A program made the translations under genes and the position numbers. Positions 13,984 to 36,865 of a stretch of 64,000 nucleotides of DNA are shown here, piece by piece (the stretch's first letter is position 1; each line of letters starts with the position of its first letter). Source of the DNA: Mastigias papua. Taxonomy: Eukaryota; Cnidaria; Scyphozoa; Rhizostomeae; Mastigiidae. Where the stretch lies: NCBI GenBank assembly GCA_964019165.1, contig OZ025272.1:4423493-4487492 (forward strand), in the 5' to 3' direction. Below the pieces are notes generated by a model. The model ran no database searches, was not told where the DNA came from, and saw only the letters and a list, made by a program, of their open reading frames with translations.

Positions 13984-14250
13984 TTAATCCCCACGAACTT
14001 CATTTTTAATTGTAAAGCTGTGTAATCTAAAGTTCGCTTTTCTTTGATAGCTATAATTATGAAGTTCATTTAACCTCTTGTGGGAAATGCTCATTATGGA
14101 ATATATTATGAATGATCTTCTGTGCAAATTCCTTCTTTCTGCAGGTGATTCCCTTGACAGCAAAGCAAGTGCATTTACATTTGATGGTTTGCTTGTGAAC
14201 TCTAATATGATCTTCGCAGCCTTATTTTGCGAAACATGAACAGAGTTCAT
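13984..14250 (-). pseudogene. LINE-type reverse transcriptase, C-terminal remnant
   Basis: An 88-codon minus-strand frame beginning VHVSQNKAAKIIL then LLSRESPAERRNLHRRSF. The pattern of a QNKAAR(x)IL-like motif followed by an L...RR segment is usual just after the RT thumb in non-LTR retrotransposons. Only this short piece remains and the upstream RT core was not found. Weakly identified. Confidence 0.4.
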
Positions 14251-15349
14251 CTGTATAATTACATAACAAAAGTATTACCCATAAGCAGCATTTACTCTGA
14301 TTTTTAAGCTGAAAGTAGTCACTTACTCTGTACATACTGTACGTTGCTTTAGATATCTTGCAAGACCATTTTACTACAGACCATCCATACTGTTCTTTCT
14401 TAGTATCAAATTCAAACGCATAGAAATTGTAAAGCGAAGCGACCTACAAGTAGACAATGATGGAATTGTGGCATCATAAGAAAAAAGTTTGATAGCATTC
14501 TAGGGAATAGTAGGGAACTGTTGGCAGATCAATAGGATGGGTTACAAAGGAGATTCACTGTGTGGCGTAGCATCACAGAATCCTTAGAGGCTAAACCTTC
14601 ACAATTTCAAAAGTCCTTAAGTTCAGGTAAAAACATGCTGCTTTGACTGGAATTATTGTTGCTTTTTTAGCAGATATAGTTGCTTTTCTCCTTGCTTTCA
14701 ATAACTAATGTAAAACCAGACGTTTCTTGTTTCTTTTCTCTAGTATCGGACAGAGCATTCCATATTCAAATAGTAGTAGATAATACATTAGAAGATATAG
14801 TAGAAAAAGTAGCAGTAGAAGGAATTAGGAAACTGGCATGCCTTACAAAAGTACTAAAAAGTACATCATGAGAGAGAATGGTTAGCTAAAGGGTCACTGT
14901 TTCAAACAATGTTATTGAAATCAAAAAGATAAGCCGTATAATTTTGATGCAGCAGAAGCTTGTAGGAAGGAAATAAATGAGTCCAATAAAACTACCCGTT
15001 AAAACTTAACTGATTGAATAAAAGCTCACACCAGGTCAGAAATGTTGATACCGTATTTTATTGAATAAAAGCCTCGGCCTTTAAGTTATTTCGAAGAAAA
15101 AAATTGCTGCTTACATTTGAGGGCGGTTTATAGTAAAGGGGGGCTTCTATTAACTTTTGACTGACAGAACTACATAACTTTTGTCTCATTAATATGAAGC
15201 CATTGATAAGATAATCGAAGAAGTTGAAATGCAAATTTTGTCGTAAAAAATGTCGCTTTTATTCTATTTCCATCTTCATCTTATGATTGACATAACCAGA
15301 CTAGATAGGCTAAGAAATGCTATAATCAGAGAGAGGACAAAAGTGACAG
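14251..15349. other. Intergenic
   Basis: A 63-codon frame at 14680-14871 follows a possible acceptor but matches nothing I recognise. Around 15050-15150 a G-run and an ATTTTATTGAATAAAAGC inverted motif suggest a decayed repeat. Confidence 0.35.
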
Positions 15350-15592
15350 ATGTTAGTTATTGAGGGAATATGTAGCATGAGAGAACAATGGGGATGGCAT
15401 ATTAAACGTATGGATAACAACAAATGGGCAAATATCTCAAATGAATGTACACCTAGAGAAAGAAAATGGAAAAAAGGCAGACCCAAAAGAAGAAGAGAAG
15501 ACATAGAAGGGAAGGCTGGGAAGACCTCTACTCACATTGTTAGTGATCAAATGAAATGGAAAGGACAGTGGAGGCCATTTGCCAGCAGTTGA
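15350..15592 (+). pseudogene. Non-LTR retrotransposon, 3' end of ORF2
   Basis: An 80-codon frame containing WGWHIKRMDNNKWAN, then RGRPKRRREDIE and WKGQWRPF. The order W-(G)H-(x)RMD...W...GRPK-RW/R...D-I...W is the characteristic C-terminal tail of endonuclease/RT proteins of the RTE/CR1-like groups. Only the tail is present. Plus strand, no upstream RT found. Confidence 0.6.
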
Positions 15593-16272
15593 TGGGCGGA
15601 TAGAATAGGTAGGTAAGATATAGAACGAGGCATATTTTGAAAGCCATCTATACGATTACCAATAGGTACGGCATGACGCGTATGGTATTGTTGCTTTGAT
15701 GAAATAGTTATGATGACTCCTTTCAGCTGGCGTTTCATTCAGTCCCTAAATATGATTTCGATATCATAAGTGCTGAAACTGAGTGCCGAAAAGAAAGCAA
15801 TTTTGTGCTTTCGCATGGCATTGACCATTAAATGACCTAAAAGATCAACTGAGTACCGTCGAGAAAACCTTCTCATATTTCCACAAGAAAGTAATAGAAC
15901 TCTAATGGTGAAACCAAAAAGGATAGCAATTGTTCACATGTCAAATGAAAGTGCATTTATCAATAAATATTTAATGAGCTGTGTAGACATTCATGAAGTT
16001 CTGTTCATAACCGTGGCTCTCAAACTCTTTAAATTTTTTTGTGGCCGTCCCCTACAAATATACTTTCTCAAATCAGGTATCCCTGGAGGGATAAATATCT
16101 GTTGTAATAGATGTACTTTGATTAAAAATAAATATCAACAGAGATACAGGTTAATAAAGCAATGAGATGAACAAACGACAGTATCCTCTCGCACTCCTCA
16201 GAAACCCTTTGGCTCCTGAGACCCTTCGCGGTCCACGAAAGGACTGCGGACCACAGTTGGGGGACAACTAGC
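15593..16272. other. Intergenic with possible hAT-like ends
   Basis: Near 16012 the text GTGGCTCTCAAACTC and near 16240 the text GCGGACCACAGTTGGGGG resemble hAT transposon ends in inverted orientation, but I could not confirm an 8-bp target duplication. No gene. Confidence 0.3.
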
Positions 16273-16370
16273 TTATAAGGAACTGCTCCATAAGGAACCT
16301 GTATGTAGATGGCAAAAGAATTTAAGGAACCTGTTTTGCAAAAGCAAAATTCCTAAGGACTTCTCAATTC
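16273..16370 (-). repeat. Dispersed repeat family X, terminal fragment
   Basis: Reverse-oriented end of the family: read on the minus strand it has GTCCTTAGGAATTTT, then CATCTACATACAGGTTCCTT and a final GTTCCTTATAAG. Only about 100 bp of the 3' end is present. Confidence 0.55.
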
Positions 16371-17354
16371 TGAATACTGTTATCAATGCATACAATTGAG
16401 AATTTGGAGATAGGTTCATTCATTGCAGGCAAATTTGCACGAATCGTGCGTATTCCTTGTACGAATTCTGCGTATTCCACCGTTTCTAGCATAGAGTGGC
16501 ATCCTATGAAACTTACAATGTCTATGATATACCATCGTTCCACTGACAAATCTAATGTCAATATAATGCTAAAATTGTTAGTTGAAATTTAGGCTTTATT
16601 AATGAACTTCCATTACAAAAATGTGATCAAACGAGGTCATAAACTAGGAGATTTTAAGAGGTAGGCCATATGCTAGGTTCCTACAGAGATCGGGTATTAT
16701 CTAACTGCTGACTTTTCAACTACTCTACAAATTGTCAGACCAGGGAATGGTGTCTGTACAGTGGATAAAATATGAATACGACACTGCCTCACGTTGATAT
16801 TGTATCATATATCAAATCATAAAAATCAACCGTTAGCACTAATTCCACATTAGACGCTAGTCAGGCGGGCGACATAATTTTCTGTTAAGGGAAATCACTC
16901 TGAGTTTAAAGCATTGGTTTAACTGCTCGTGAAGTATACTCTTACAACAGTTCGTGGAAAACAGCTAATAAGTTCTCATAAAAAGTTTGCCACATTATTC
17001 GTTAGGGCTAGATGGGGGTAAAATTGGTAACCCTTTGGTATAATATTTAAATGATCATTAGCAAAATAAATGACTTGTTGTCTCTCTTTCATACGTAATT
17101 TATGCGATTTCTTATAGAAAGATACTCTGCCAAGTTAAAAAACTGCACTTTTCTCTTTCATGGCCATAAGTCAATAATACTGATGCAAATATTAATTTAC
17201 CCACTTTACCCCGGGTTACCCATTTTAACCCAGCAGGCCCTATACTTTATGGTAAATGTATTTCATGGTATCCACAGCGTTGCAAAGTGTTGTCCTATCT
17301 GACCTTATGATATGTGACTATGTTACGACAAAACGAGTCTTGAAAAATACGCTG
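16371..17354. other. 3' flank of the prolyl hydroxylase gene
   Basis: Downstream of the minus-strand gene. A possible reverse AATAAA signal (TTTATT on plus) lies at about 16594, roughly 760 bp past the stop; a nearer signal was not seen. No other gene recognised. Confidence 0.35.
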
Positions 17355-27605
<10,251 letters not shown>

Positions 27606-30375
27606 TTTCGGAACTGTTTATTTGTCAATGTTTGTGCTTCGGCTTAATAAAGGCAAATCCGTTTTAACAACAAAGCGGTCCTTCCACAGACTGCACCGAT
27701 TTTACGAATAAACTTATAGGTTGATACAAAAATTTACGCTTGATCTTTCGGAAATAACAGATTTCAACGAAACTATTTTCCGTTCAATCATTGATATCCC
27801 ACAATCCTAAAAATTGCTCAGGCAAAGTGATTTTATTTCGGATAACACTGAAGACGCAGTTGTATAGTACCATTTCACATGTGACGGTATGGTATTGGTA
27901 TTGTTAACTGGAAAAATATTACAGGTTCTTTGATCGAATTTCACCAGTACAAGACGCGTTTGTGGTTAACTATTGATCATTATGATCATCAGCTGGTACT
28001 TCTGATAAAAAATTGTAAAGGACTTCTTGTAGGCTCGCATATGCCAATGATCTCTTGAGCTCAGGATGAAAGAACAACCCCATGGGTGAAAAGCGAATTT
28101 GAAGATGGTGAAAAATATTTTTGAAAATTCCATTATCTCAAATGATAACCAAGATACGAATCATTAATCATTTCTTATACAAGGTGTGTTAAATAATTGA
28201 ACCTTGTTCATTCGATGGACATACAGTATCAAATGACACAGAAACACAATCATATAATTTCATCTTCTAAATAGTTCAATTGACTCTTTCTACATGCTAT
28301 AATCCATGCGCAACTTAAACGTACGTGAACTATTGTTGAATTATAAACTATACTTAAATAGTTACAGTGAAGATGAGTAGATTCAATTAAAAATTAATTA
28401 ACAAATCACAAATTTAAAACAGGATATTGATAAAACATAAGAGATTAAATAGGTCTGTGAATACAAGGACTATATGATACATTAACAATGAATAAAAACC
28501 ACATGCCAGTCTTACACTTACTATAGTAGGCCTAACTACATCATATATAGAATTTGGAGTGAGTATATCGGAATGGGGTCATTGGGAATAAGGACGTATG
28601 ACATAAAGGAACAAATTCATCTGGAATGCGATTAGCAATATCGCATAGCAAAGGGAGCATTTATCTTGAGCCATAGGCTGCTACGTAGAGTTGACAGTTT
28701 CTGTGCTACGAGGAAAATAACAACTTTGCATTGGCTTTGTTTGTTAAGCTAGATTATTAACTCAATTCTTTTCATTCCTATTAGGGGGGGATAGGTGGCT
28801 GGGTAATAATTTCTACAATTGATAAAATAATTGTACTCTCAACTGACTGCTTGAGGCTGCAAACAGTTCATGGCGGTTATGTGGAAACGGAACTTTCAGG
28901 ACGTCAGAAGGCCATGAATCCAGGGTGGTATATACTCTCTAGCACAAGATTGCAAGGACGAGAAGGATTGGCAGAGTCGGGGAGTAGAACTCAACCAAAA
29001 CTCCTATTTCATAGAGAAGTAAAATGAAAACTTTGGCTATAGAGCTTGGAAAATCATGTCAGTTCTTCAGGTGAGCTATTTCCAACCACAATAAGCTAGA
29101 AATAAACAAGCATTTGAGATTAAACAGAAGTATCAAAATAGCCTTAGAAAGAAAGTAGGAATGACAATGATATAGTAAATGAGGTACCTGAAGATTTCTG
29201 GTAACTATTAGTAATTCCCAAGCTCAAAGGATAAACACCGTACGAAAGGCATTGCTACTTCGCAGGAGAAAGAAGGGAAAGTATAATGTCCTAGGTGATT
29301 TCCCAAAGTCAATTGTATAGGTCATGATCCTAGCAGATCATGGGACATTTAGAAATGAAACCAATAGAAATAGACAGACCAATAAAGAAGTCTTGAAGCG
29401 GCAAACAAAAACAAGGCTGGAAGAAAGCCTACCACACAATAGTCTGGTATAGACATAAGAAGGGAAAAACCATTGGCAGCAGAACATTTCTTTTATCATC
29501 ATCACCAACAAAAGATTGGCTTTACCAACAGAAGAGTAAGGGACACATTACAGTCGCAGTACAGGAGACCACACAAATATATTTTGCAAAAAGTGTCATA
29601 TGTGCTTGTGACTACAAGATGCAGATATTAATTAGTTCATTATCACTCTAAATATGTATTCTATGAATAAAAATAGTACCTATCATGAGTTTCTATTCAT
29701 TGCTGGGATAAACGAAGTGGCCCTGCTTCCACGAAACAAGAGCCAAAATTCACAAATATGATTGTATGTTATGCCAATAAATGTAAAGATACAATACCAT
29801 ATATTATCTTTTCAGATATTAAATCTGTTTACTTACATCACAATTTTTACTTTATCACAGAAAGATATGAATTCCTTTAACAAAGACCAAAGACATGACT
29901 CTTTATTGAAAAATACAACGGTAAGTTGTGTTGTTTGGTAATAAAGCTGGCAAAGGTAGTATATCCGCAACAAACTATTCACCGGCTGGTAGGGCTACAA
30001 AGAACCTACTAGATTCACATCAAATTAGTCTTCTGCTAAAGAAAAATAAAAATAACAATTTGCACTTAAAAGAAAAAATGTACCGTAAATGGCTAACGGG
30101 TAAAATGAAGATAACTATAGAGTTAACGTCTAGCTCCATCAACTTGGAAAATAGGTGTGGTAGAAAGTGCAAGTAGTCACTTTGCAGGTGTTGAGCCAGA
30201 AGGATTCAAGTTAGTTGGTGTGGATGCCTTGAAAGGGCATTCTACACCTTGCTTCCGAGACTTGCAGTGAAGTACGAGGATGAATGAGTATGGTACTAAG
30301 GTAATGAGGTTTCTTCATTCATATCAGTACAATACAAAGTAACAAAACAACTACTTGAATTTTCTAGGTTTTTCG
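27606..30375. other. 5' flank of the prolyl hydroxylase gene and intergenic
   Basis: Presumed promoter of the prolyl hydroxylase gene just right of 27605, with no clear TATA box. Beyond that, AT-rich sequence with chance frames only; an 82-codon frame at 29928-30176 has no recognisable domain. Confidence 0.35.
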
Positions 30376-30676
30376 GTGGAGAAAAAGGGCACTGGATTTC
30401 TCACCAGCGTTTACGGCAAACAACAGTTTACTTGTCAATAGATCAGTTGGAATTCCTCTAGCCCAAAAGCAAAAGAAAATTAGCCTTATCACAACCCTAG
30501 TTTACAGGGCACTTATGATGTGCTCCAAAACTAAATTAAGCTCCGAGCTAGACACAGCAAAACAACTGCTAATTGACAACGGATATTCAGAAGACGTCCT
30601 TCTTTCTTGCAATAAGGAAAACTTGCCAACGTTTTATCAGAAAAAACTGTTTGACCCTGAAAAGGTCCCGGTGTAG
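30376..30676 (+). pseudogene. Penelope-like element reverse transcriptase fragment
   Basis: One frame from 30376 reads VEKKGTGFLTSVYGKQQFTC, then a stop; after a frameshift it continues KISLITTLVYRALMMCSK and ELDTAKQLLIDNGYSEDVLL before a stop at 30674. The sequence of a VYxK(x)xFT block, then a K(x)xLI(x)TLVYRAL(x)xCS block and a LL(x)NGY block is that of the RT C-terminal part in Penelope-like elements. At least one stop and one frameshift show it is dead. Related LINE families cannot be fully excluded. Confidence 0.6.
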
Positions 30677-30757
30677 TGATTTGATAACTGTATGTGTTAT
30701 TTTTTGTATTGACCTTTGTACCGTGCGTTGTGATCATGTTGTTTATACGTCACTTTA

Positions 30758-31445
30758 CGTTCATATATGATCAGTTTATGAGCAAACAAGCTGTAGGTGA
30801 GTTGTGTGAACTCCCTCTCTATGGTATTACAATGGCGACGAGGATGAACGAATAACGGATGCAGAATATGGGAGATAGCGAGTTCTTCTCGAAGTTCCTA
30901 AGAGAATATGTCGCTAGGTCTCGTAATGCAGGTGCTGGTGAGATTGTGGCATCCCGAATGGCCAGGCCACAGATGTTGATCCTGATAGAGTCATCCAAAA
31001 TCACCATGAAAGATGGGTTGGTGGATCGCAAAGAGCGTTAGTTTACATGAGCGGCAAGCTCTCAGACGCTGAGGCTGGTGGAGTCACTTGAAATATCACT
31101 GTACAATTATAGTTACAAAATACAAGTTACTTAAAAGTTAAATCAAGAATACATGAGAGGAAAAGATGAAAAAATAAACGATGATTTTCGATGAGAGGCC
31201 GAAAGAAGAAACAAAGAAATTGTAGTGCCACATACAGGATATGTAGAACTTTAACTTGGAACATGTAATTCTGGTATCATAAGATTTGCCGATTTAACCC
31301 TCATTTCAATTTGTATTTCTCTATCGAAGTTGGGGAGGGATGTAATCTTCTGATAATTGAATGTTTTAGAATTACTTTTTATATGATCAGTTCACGAGCA
31401 AGCAAGCTGCAGCTGAGTTGTGTGAACTCACCCTCTTTGATGTAT
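30758..31445 (+). repeat. Pair of LTR-like direct repeats with PBS-like leader
   Basis: The block ATATGATCAGTTTATGAGCA with CAAGCTGTAGGTGAGTTG (30765-30825) recurs at about 31380-31440 with a few substitutions. The first is followed by ATTACAATGGCGACGAGGAT, a leader and primer-binding-site form common to animal LTR retrotransposons. The roughly 600 bp between holds no recognisable gag. Likely a collapsed LTR element. Confidence 0.45.
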
Positions 31446-31854
31446 CATGCCCGGTTTGGATTCGAAATGTTTCATCAAAGTTTGAAAACCAAATCAACAC
31501 AGCCATTACATCTTGTTTCTATGTTGTAAAGCCATGTGTAGTTTACAATACTAGGGTCATGCTACAATCTGCTAAAAAATAGCGCTCCTACCACTCAAAA
31601 CAGTTGTGCAGTCTACGAATTTCTTGCCGATGTGGAGCTCGGTACCTAGGATGCACAACGCGGAGACTAGCAGACAGAACAAAACAACATGTACCCAAGA
31701 GCATCAGGAAGAACAGTAATACAATGAAAGAACAGCCATCTCGTATGTGAAAAGACTCTAATGCTAAAATGAAATGTGATTCATCCATAGGACATCATAA
31801 TAAAACTCCAGAATACGCCAAAACATAAAAATACGACAATTTTCGTATCATTGG

Positions 31855-32185
31855 GCGAGCAAGACCGTCCGTTCATTTAAGTATTTTGGAATAAGTTTAC
31901 ATAATGACTCAAGACCCGGTCTTGTGCAAAAAAGAGTTCATTACCGCACTTGATATCACTTGTTATCACCCAGCAAACAATAGTGAATAGATGCCAATTG
32001 GCTGACTATTTAGCCGACTGGATGCGGTATAAGTCATATCACGTGAATCTGTCCGCATCTGGCTATATATTTCAGTTCACCTTTCGGTCGTTATTCGACA
32101 TTTCATACTCTGACGAGTGTCGAACGTAAAAAGCTTTTCAGTATGCTCAAGGACTGTTGTCGCTTTTTCCGGTCAGTTGTACCAG
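31855..32185 (+). mobile_element. Single-copy hammerhead-family repeat, diverged
   Basis: Aligns end to end with each arm of the 55795-56419 inverted repeat: GCAAGACCGTCCGTTCATTT at the start, AAGACCCGGTCTTGTG, the CATCTGGCTATATATTTC block, CACCTTTCGGTCG and the ribozyme region, ending CGCTTTTTCCG. It is in single orientation with no inverted partner and no target duplication that I could find. Many substitutions show it is an old copy. Confidence 0.65.
32104..32145 (+). ncRNA. Hammerhead ribozyme motif, core mutated
   Basis: CATACT (stem I), CTGACGA core, GTGTCGAAC (stem II region), GTA where GAA is expected, AAAAGCTTTT (stem III palindrome), C, then AGTATG (stem I). The A13 to T change in the core should abolish cleavage, although both stem I strands are still complementary. 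Confidence 0.5.
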
Positions 32186-32189
32186 TAAA

Positions 32190-33276
32190 TGTATATCTTC
32201 TCAGTAGAGGCCAGTAAAGTACTGTAAACGGTGCTCTACTCCAAATAACCCAAAGTCCCCGGTATTTCCAACTGCGGAGATCATCAAGTCCGCATCTACA
32301 CGCCTTCAATTTGGCATCATTGGCCTAGAGAGAGGAGCTACTGGAACACAGAACTGGCAGGGTCACCTGGACTGTAAAACTCCTCTGAAGTTGGCCACAA
32401 TGAATAGCACTATCAGGGCTATTTGAAATGTATACGCACATCTGGAACACACAAGATGAGATCGCTCGCAGAAAGCTATTTACTGTTCGAAAGAGGTGCA
32501 AACATCATAGTAGACATCGCCAACGAGAGACAACCTACTCAGCCCTCTTTACCAAACATATGCGAGCTTTCTGAGTTCTGAGGAGAGCAGACATGTCTAA
32601 AGACATTTGGATACGCTGTCTACCAGCGCAGAGATGAAATAGACCGAATACTCGTCATAACACAGTCTGTAGAATAGTGTGTGTGCCACGGGAATCCCGG
32701 AAAGAGATAAGGTTTATTTATTTAGCTATGAAATGAAATTAACCTAAGAAAACATGGTGGTGCCAAAAATGATAAATGAACTTGACTTTGCAGTCGAAAG
32801 CCATTGTAGAACGAAGAGAAGATTCAGGATCCCTGTTTATAGGGCGTGACCTAAGAATTAAAAAATGGTATAATCGAAACACATTTTCTTCAACACCCCA
32901 AACAAATTGCGTTAGATCCATTCCTGACCCCATCCCTCCTGAAAGGGGCATCCTTGCACAAGAGGTCTTCTGATACAATGGATGGTTGACATGGGGCTAC
33001 AACTATAATCATCCATACAATTTACTGTTGCCTACGGGCACAAAATACTTGCTTCAATCAAGACATCAGTTTAGCGTAGTAGCAGATCATTTTTCAATAC
33101 TAGATTTCCACGAGAAATGATGGGATTCCAGATGGAATATATAAACCAATACCATGGATATACATTGAATTTGGAGGCAAAGTATAACATTGTCATTAAC
33201 TTTGAAGCAAAAGTAAGGTTCAAATGGGTAATGCAATGTAGCAATGCACAATTCAACCCAAGATGGTGGAGACTGA
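32190..33276. other. Intergenic
   Basis: No gene or bounded repeat recognised. Several chance frames of 60-80 codons. Confidence 0.35.
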
Positions 33277-34596
33277 CAGGCGCGCAACTAAGGGAGGACC
33301 CACTCGGGGTCTTAGGGGTCCGGACCCCTGCCTTTTTCTTTCAAAAGCATAAAAGTGCCCTTTTTCTTGGAGTAGTTTGGAACTATTTATTGTATTTTGC
33401 TGAATACAACTGATTATAATCACTCTTAGACTTGAAAGTGGTGAAATCTCGAAAATTCTTCTGTTCCTAAGTCAGACCAGTAGTCAAAGGGGACCAGGGA
33501 GACTGTCCTTTAAGAGTTTCGAACTTTGATTCGGTGCCCATACAAAAATGATGCTTTCAAACATTTATCTATCATCTTCTCATTCATCAGATTAGTCTTA
33601 CTTACAAGCAAATTGCCACTTTTCATTGCAACACATAGACAACACTCACACCATAGATGCCTTCATTTAATCTGCTTTCTTCACAACTTTTCCTCGTGCA
33701 CCATCACTTACTTTTCATGATATTTCTACTTTAGGAAGAGTTTATTTTCCCCAACGTCCCAAATGAAAAAAAACAGAGGCTGTGACTGTGTCTATCTCTC
33801 ATGCAAAAGGAAGATTCTAATGGAAGAAATGAAATATAGTCTAAGCCTGAGCTTAAGTTCAAGTCTAAGCCTTCATGGAATTCTAAGCGGCGAGGGTTTG
33901 GAACTTAATTTCTTTGTCCATGTTGTTGAATTTTTTCTCGTGGAGGAGTCATTGATGTTTACCGTAGGCAGCTGACACAGATTGGGAGGGGGTATTGTAC
34001 TACACTATAAGATAAAATAGCTATTTAATACATCTCGAAATACAATCTCAGAAATTATTGGGGACCTGCCAAGCCTGGCCTGCCCTGCCACAGCCTGTAA
34101 GCATGGTGTTTAACCAAAGTTGTTTTGTTTTTCATCCCTCAGGCATGGCACCATTGCAGGTAGGAATTTTCAACCAGAACATTTTTCACGGAACTGTTTA
34201 ATCTCTAGTTTGCTTTTTAGTATAAACTTCTCGTGGAACCATGATTAAGCATTACATCAATCTGCCAAGTTTTAGTCTGACAGATGCCTTTTTGGACCAG
34301 TCTAGAGGAGTGAAATTTTAACAATTTTCTTTTACGTTGATCTCAATCATGTTTGTCCTCGTGTGTCACTAAAGGAAGTATCGAGCCTTTCCATAATCAA
34401 CCTCTAAGTTACTTGGCAGGCTGATGGTCGCCACGAATGAAGCAACGGCGTCCTTCTCCCCTAAAAAATCCCCTTGCTAAGGCCTATCCTATGTCTGAAA
34501 TATATTATTTACACCTGGATTCTCTTGAAATAGTTTTTGGTCTGCTTTTTATGCGGACTGGGCCCCTGCCCTCCAAAATTCCTAGTTGCGCTCCTG
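33277..34596. mobile_element. DNA transposon with short terminal inverted repeats
   Basis: Left end CAGGCGCGCAACTAAGG; right end read in reverse CAGGAGCGCAACTAGG. Both ends are followed by a G-rich block with GGGGTCCGGACCCC (left) or GGAGGGCAGGGGCCC (right, reversed). TGA lies directly outside each end and may be a 3-bp duplication. Interior of about 1.3 kb has no transposase-like frame. Superfamily undetermined. Confidence 0.5.
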
Positions 34597-34752
34597 TGAG
34601 GCCAACAAATTCGTTTAGGCCACCATGATTATATCTCCCAAAAACGTCGAATGACTAAAAGTGACATTCAAGCCCTCTAAGATCAGAGAACTTCCACTTG
34701 GGAATGCTGAAGGACGCAATAGAAATAACAATATGGACCTGGGAAGAGCTCT

Positions 34753-35080
34753 TGTTATTTTACATTTCAAAATATGAAGAAGACAGGGTAAATAACATCA
34801 CCGTTACTGTCAATTAAGTGCATCGTGCATCCAATAACTACTGTTTAGAATAGGGCTTACAAACGATACCAGGCAAGGAGAGTAAGAGAATTCGGTTCAA
34901 TGACAGGGAGGGCAATGTCACCTTCTCGAACCATTGTAGCATGCCTCAATACACTTTACAAACATAGAGAACGAAATTAAAGATAAACATTGGCTATGTC
35001 TTATTGCATGCTTGGTCTATTAGCAATGTATTACATTGGTGACAAGAGTGGGACAATGCAATTGCAGAGTAATTTAGTAG
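34753..35080 (+). repeat. LTR/leader repeat, copy 1, with PBS-like site
   Basis: Starts TGTTATTTTACATTTC and matches 35720-36008 through AGGGCTTACAAACGATA, GGTTCAATGACAGGGA and TGCATGCTTGGTCT. It is followed at 35036 by TTGGTGACAAGAG, a variant of the primer-binding-site-like text seen at the Gypsy copies. Shared AATTTAGTAG past this point means the duplicated unit includes some leader. Confidence 0.55.
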
Positions 35081-35719
35081 TTGGTTTTGACTTTGGAAAC
35101 AGTCAGAAATCCACGCACGGACAATCTGTTGTGATAAAGAAGCAAAATGATAGACTGGAATGAATGAACTAACATAGAAGATCAGATGTCAGTCTCTGAA
35201 ACGTCAAGAAGTACTGGAAACGCTCAAGACAATGATCAAACGAAGTAAAGAGTTTTAGACAGCCCAATGAGAACATCATCGTTGATATGAGAAAGGTGGA
35301 ACCGGTATTCATGGCCAATATTCCAAGTATAGTTTACAGGTCAGCATAGTATAGCAGAATCGTACACGATTCTTCAGTTATTCCAAGGAGGTATGTTAAA
35401 CTGATAATATTGGCTTTGCACTAGTTCCAAGTTTACGTTTCTAGGAATGAATGACCAGAGCAAGCAGCTTGAGAACGTACTTGGAACCTCTAGTTATGTG
35501 GTATACAATATATTAGAACTCCCAGTGCTATAGATAGGCTGAGTAATCCCTTGCATTTTTGTTGTTGTTTTCATGTTATACTGCATTCTGGGCTTTCAGT
35601 GCTTAGCAAAGACTGAGTAAAGCCCTTTGTCATATATTTATTCTGAATTCCTGAGGACAGGAATGAATGGTTATCAATGCATGCATTAGGATATATCACA
35701 TAGAATATTTCTGCGCTCT

Positions 35720-36008
35720 TGTTACGCTACGCCTTTAAATACGAAGAAGATAGGGTAAATGACATCATTGTAAATTAAATGCATTGTTCATCCTCCAACT
35801 ACTGTGTAGAATTGGGCTTACAAACAATATCAGACAAGTAAGGTGAGAGAATTTGGTTCAATGACAGGGATGGTAATGTCATCTCACCGAACTACTGCAG
35901 CATGCTTCAACACATTGTGCTAATGTTGTGATCGAAATTAAAGAAGAACATTGGTTTTGCCTTATTGTATGCTTGGTCTGCCTGCAACACATGACAGGAA
36001 TTTAGTAG
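35720..36008 (+). repeat. LTR/leader repeat, copy 2
   Basis: Second copy of the repeat at 34753-35080, about 80 per cent similar by eye, same orientation. The PBS-like region is deleted here. The 640 bp between the copies has no coding segment, so the pair may mark a tiny non-autonomous LTR element or two tandem solo copies. Confidence 0.5.
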
Positions 36009-36437
36009 TCTCTACGACATCACTTCCGATATTACATCATTTCCTTCATGATCTGTATTGATTTCATTGGACAGATCACATCAAAACATTCTTTGGAACA
36101 CGTTTCGTGTTGATCTCTTTGTGCACCTCTATCAAAGTCAGCTTCATAACTATGGCACAGAGGGGTGAACTGCTTCACAGCAGAGGAGTGGGCTGGATAG
36201 AAGTTGGTGGACTACAGCCGGCAATCCAGAGTTTCCTACACTACCAGCAAAGGACACATTGAACAACAAGATCAGAGAGCTTTTCTATTATATCTATAAA
36301 AGATGTAACAGATCGTCTTACTGAAGAAGGTGAAACCACCTGAGGAGAAGACACTATGGATGGAGACTTCAATGATACAGATGCACATGGATGTACAGAA
36401 GATGCTATCCTGTCAGGAGATGATAAAATACATGTAA

Positions 36438-36626
36438 GACAAAGAAGACTATGAGGACTTTTTAGATATGGATATAGATTTAGAAAAGCATACCATCCAT
36501 ATTCCTCAAAGTATTATGGCATTAAGAAACGCTTTAGGCAAAACAGTTGTGGAAAACCTATACTATATACCATGCAAGGATGGATGTTATTTCGATCCAG
36601 CAAAGTTATCATCACTACAACGATAA
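36438..36626 (+). pseudogene. Unidentified coding fragment
   Basis: Sixty-two codons between stops with a protein-like composition (EDYEDFLDMDIDLEK, IPQSIMALRNALGKTV, PCKDGCYFDPAKL). No start codon is evident and no family is recognised. Its place among retroelement debris suggests a piece of a mobile-element protein. Confidence 0.3.
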
Positions 36627-36865
36627 CAATAAGGACATCCACACGCATATGCAATACTGCTATTCGCACACGCCCAGTCTCTTAGTCATATTATCTTCCG
36701 TTTCATAAATGTCGTTTTTTGGCTTGACTGCGTATATACTAGCTAGTTTACATCCGACTACTGCTGACATTAGTGCACGCACTTTACTTGTTTACGTATT
36801 CTGGAAGATAATTCTCAATTATGCTTCCCAGATCCATTATGTAGTTAATTAACATCATGCGTAAT

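Noticed and set aside
14680..14871. 63-codon frame after a CTCTAG acceptor-like site
   Set aside because: No family, no partner exon and no donor-bounded structure.
27982..28003. CTGATGA on the minus strand near 27990 as a second hammerhead
   Set aside because: No GAA box, no complementary stem I and no similarity to the repeat family.
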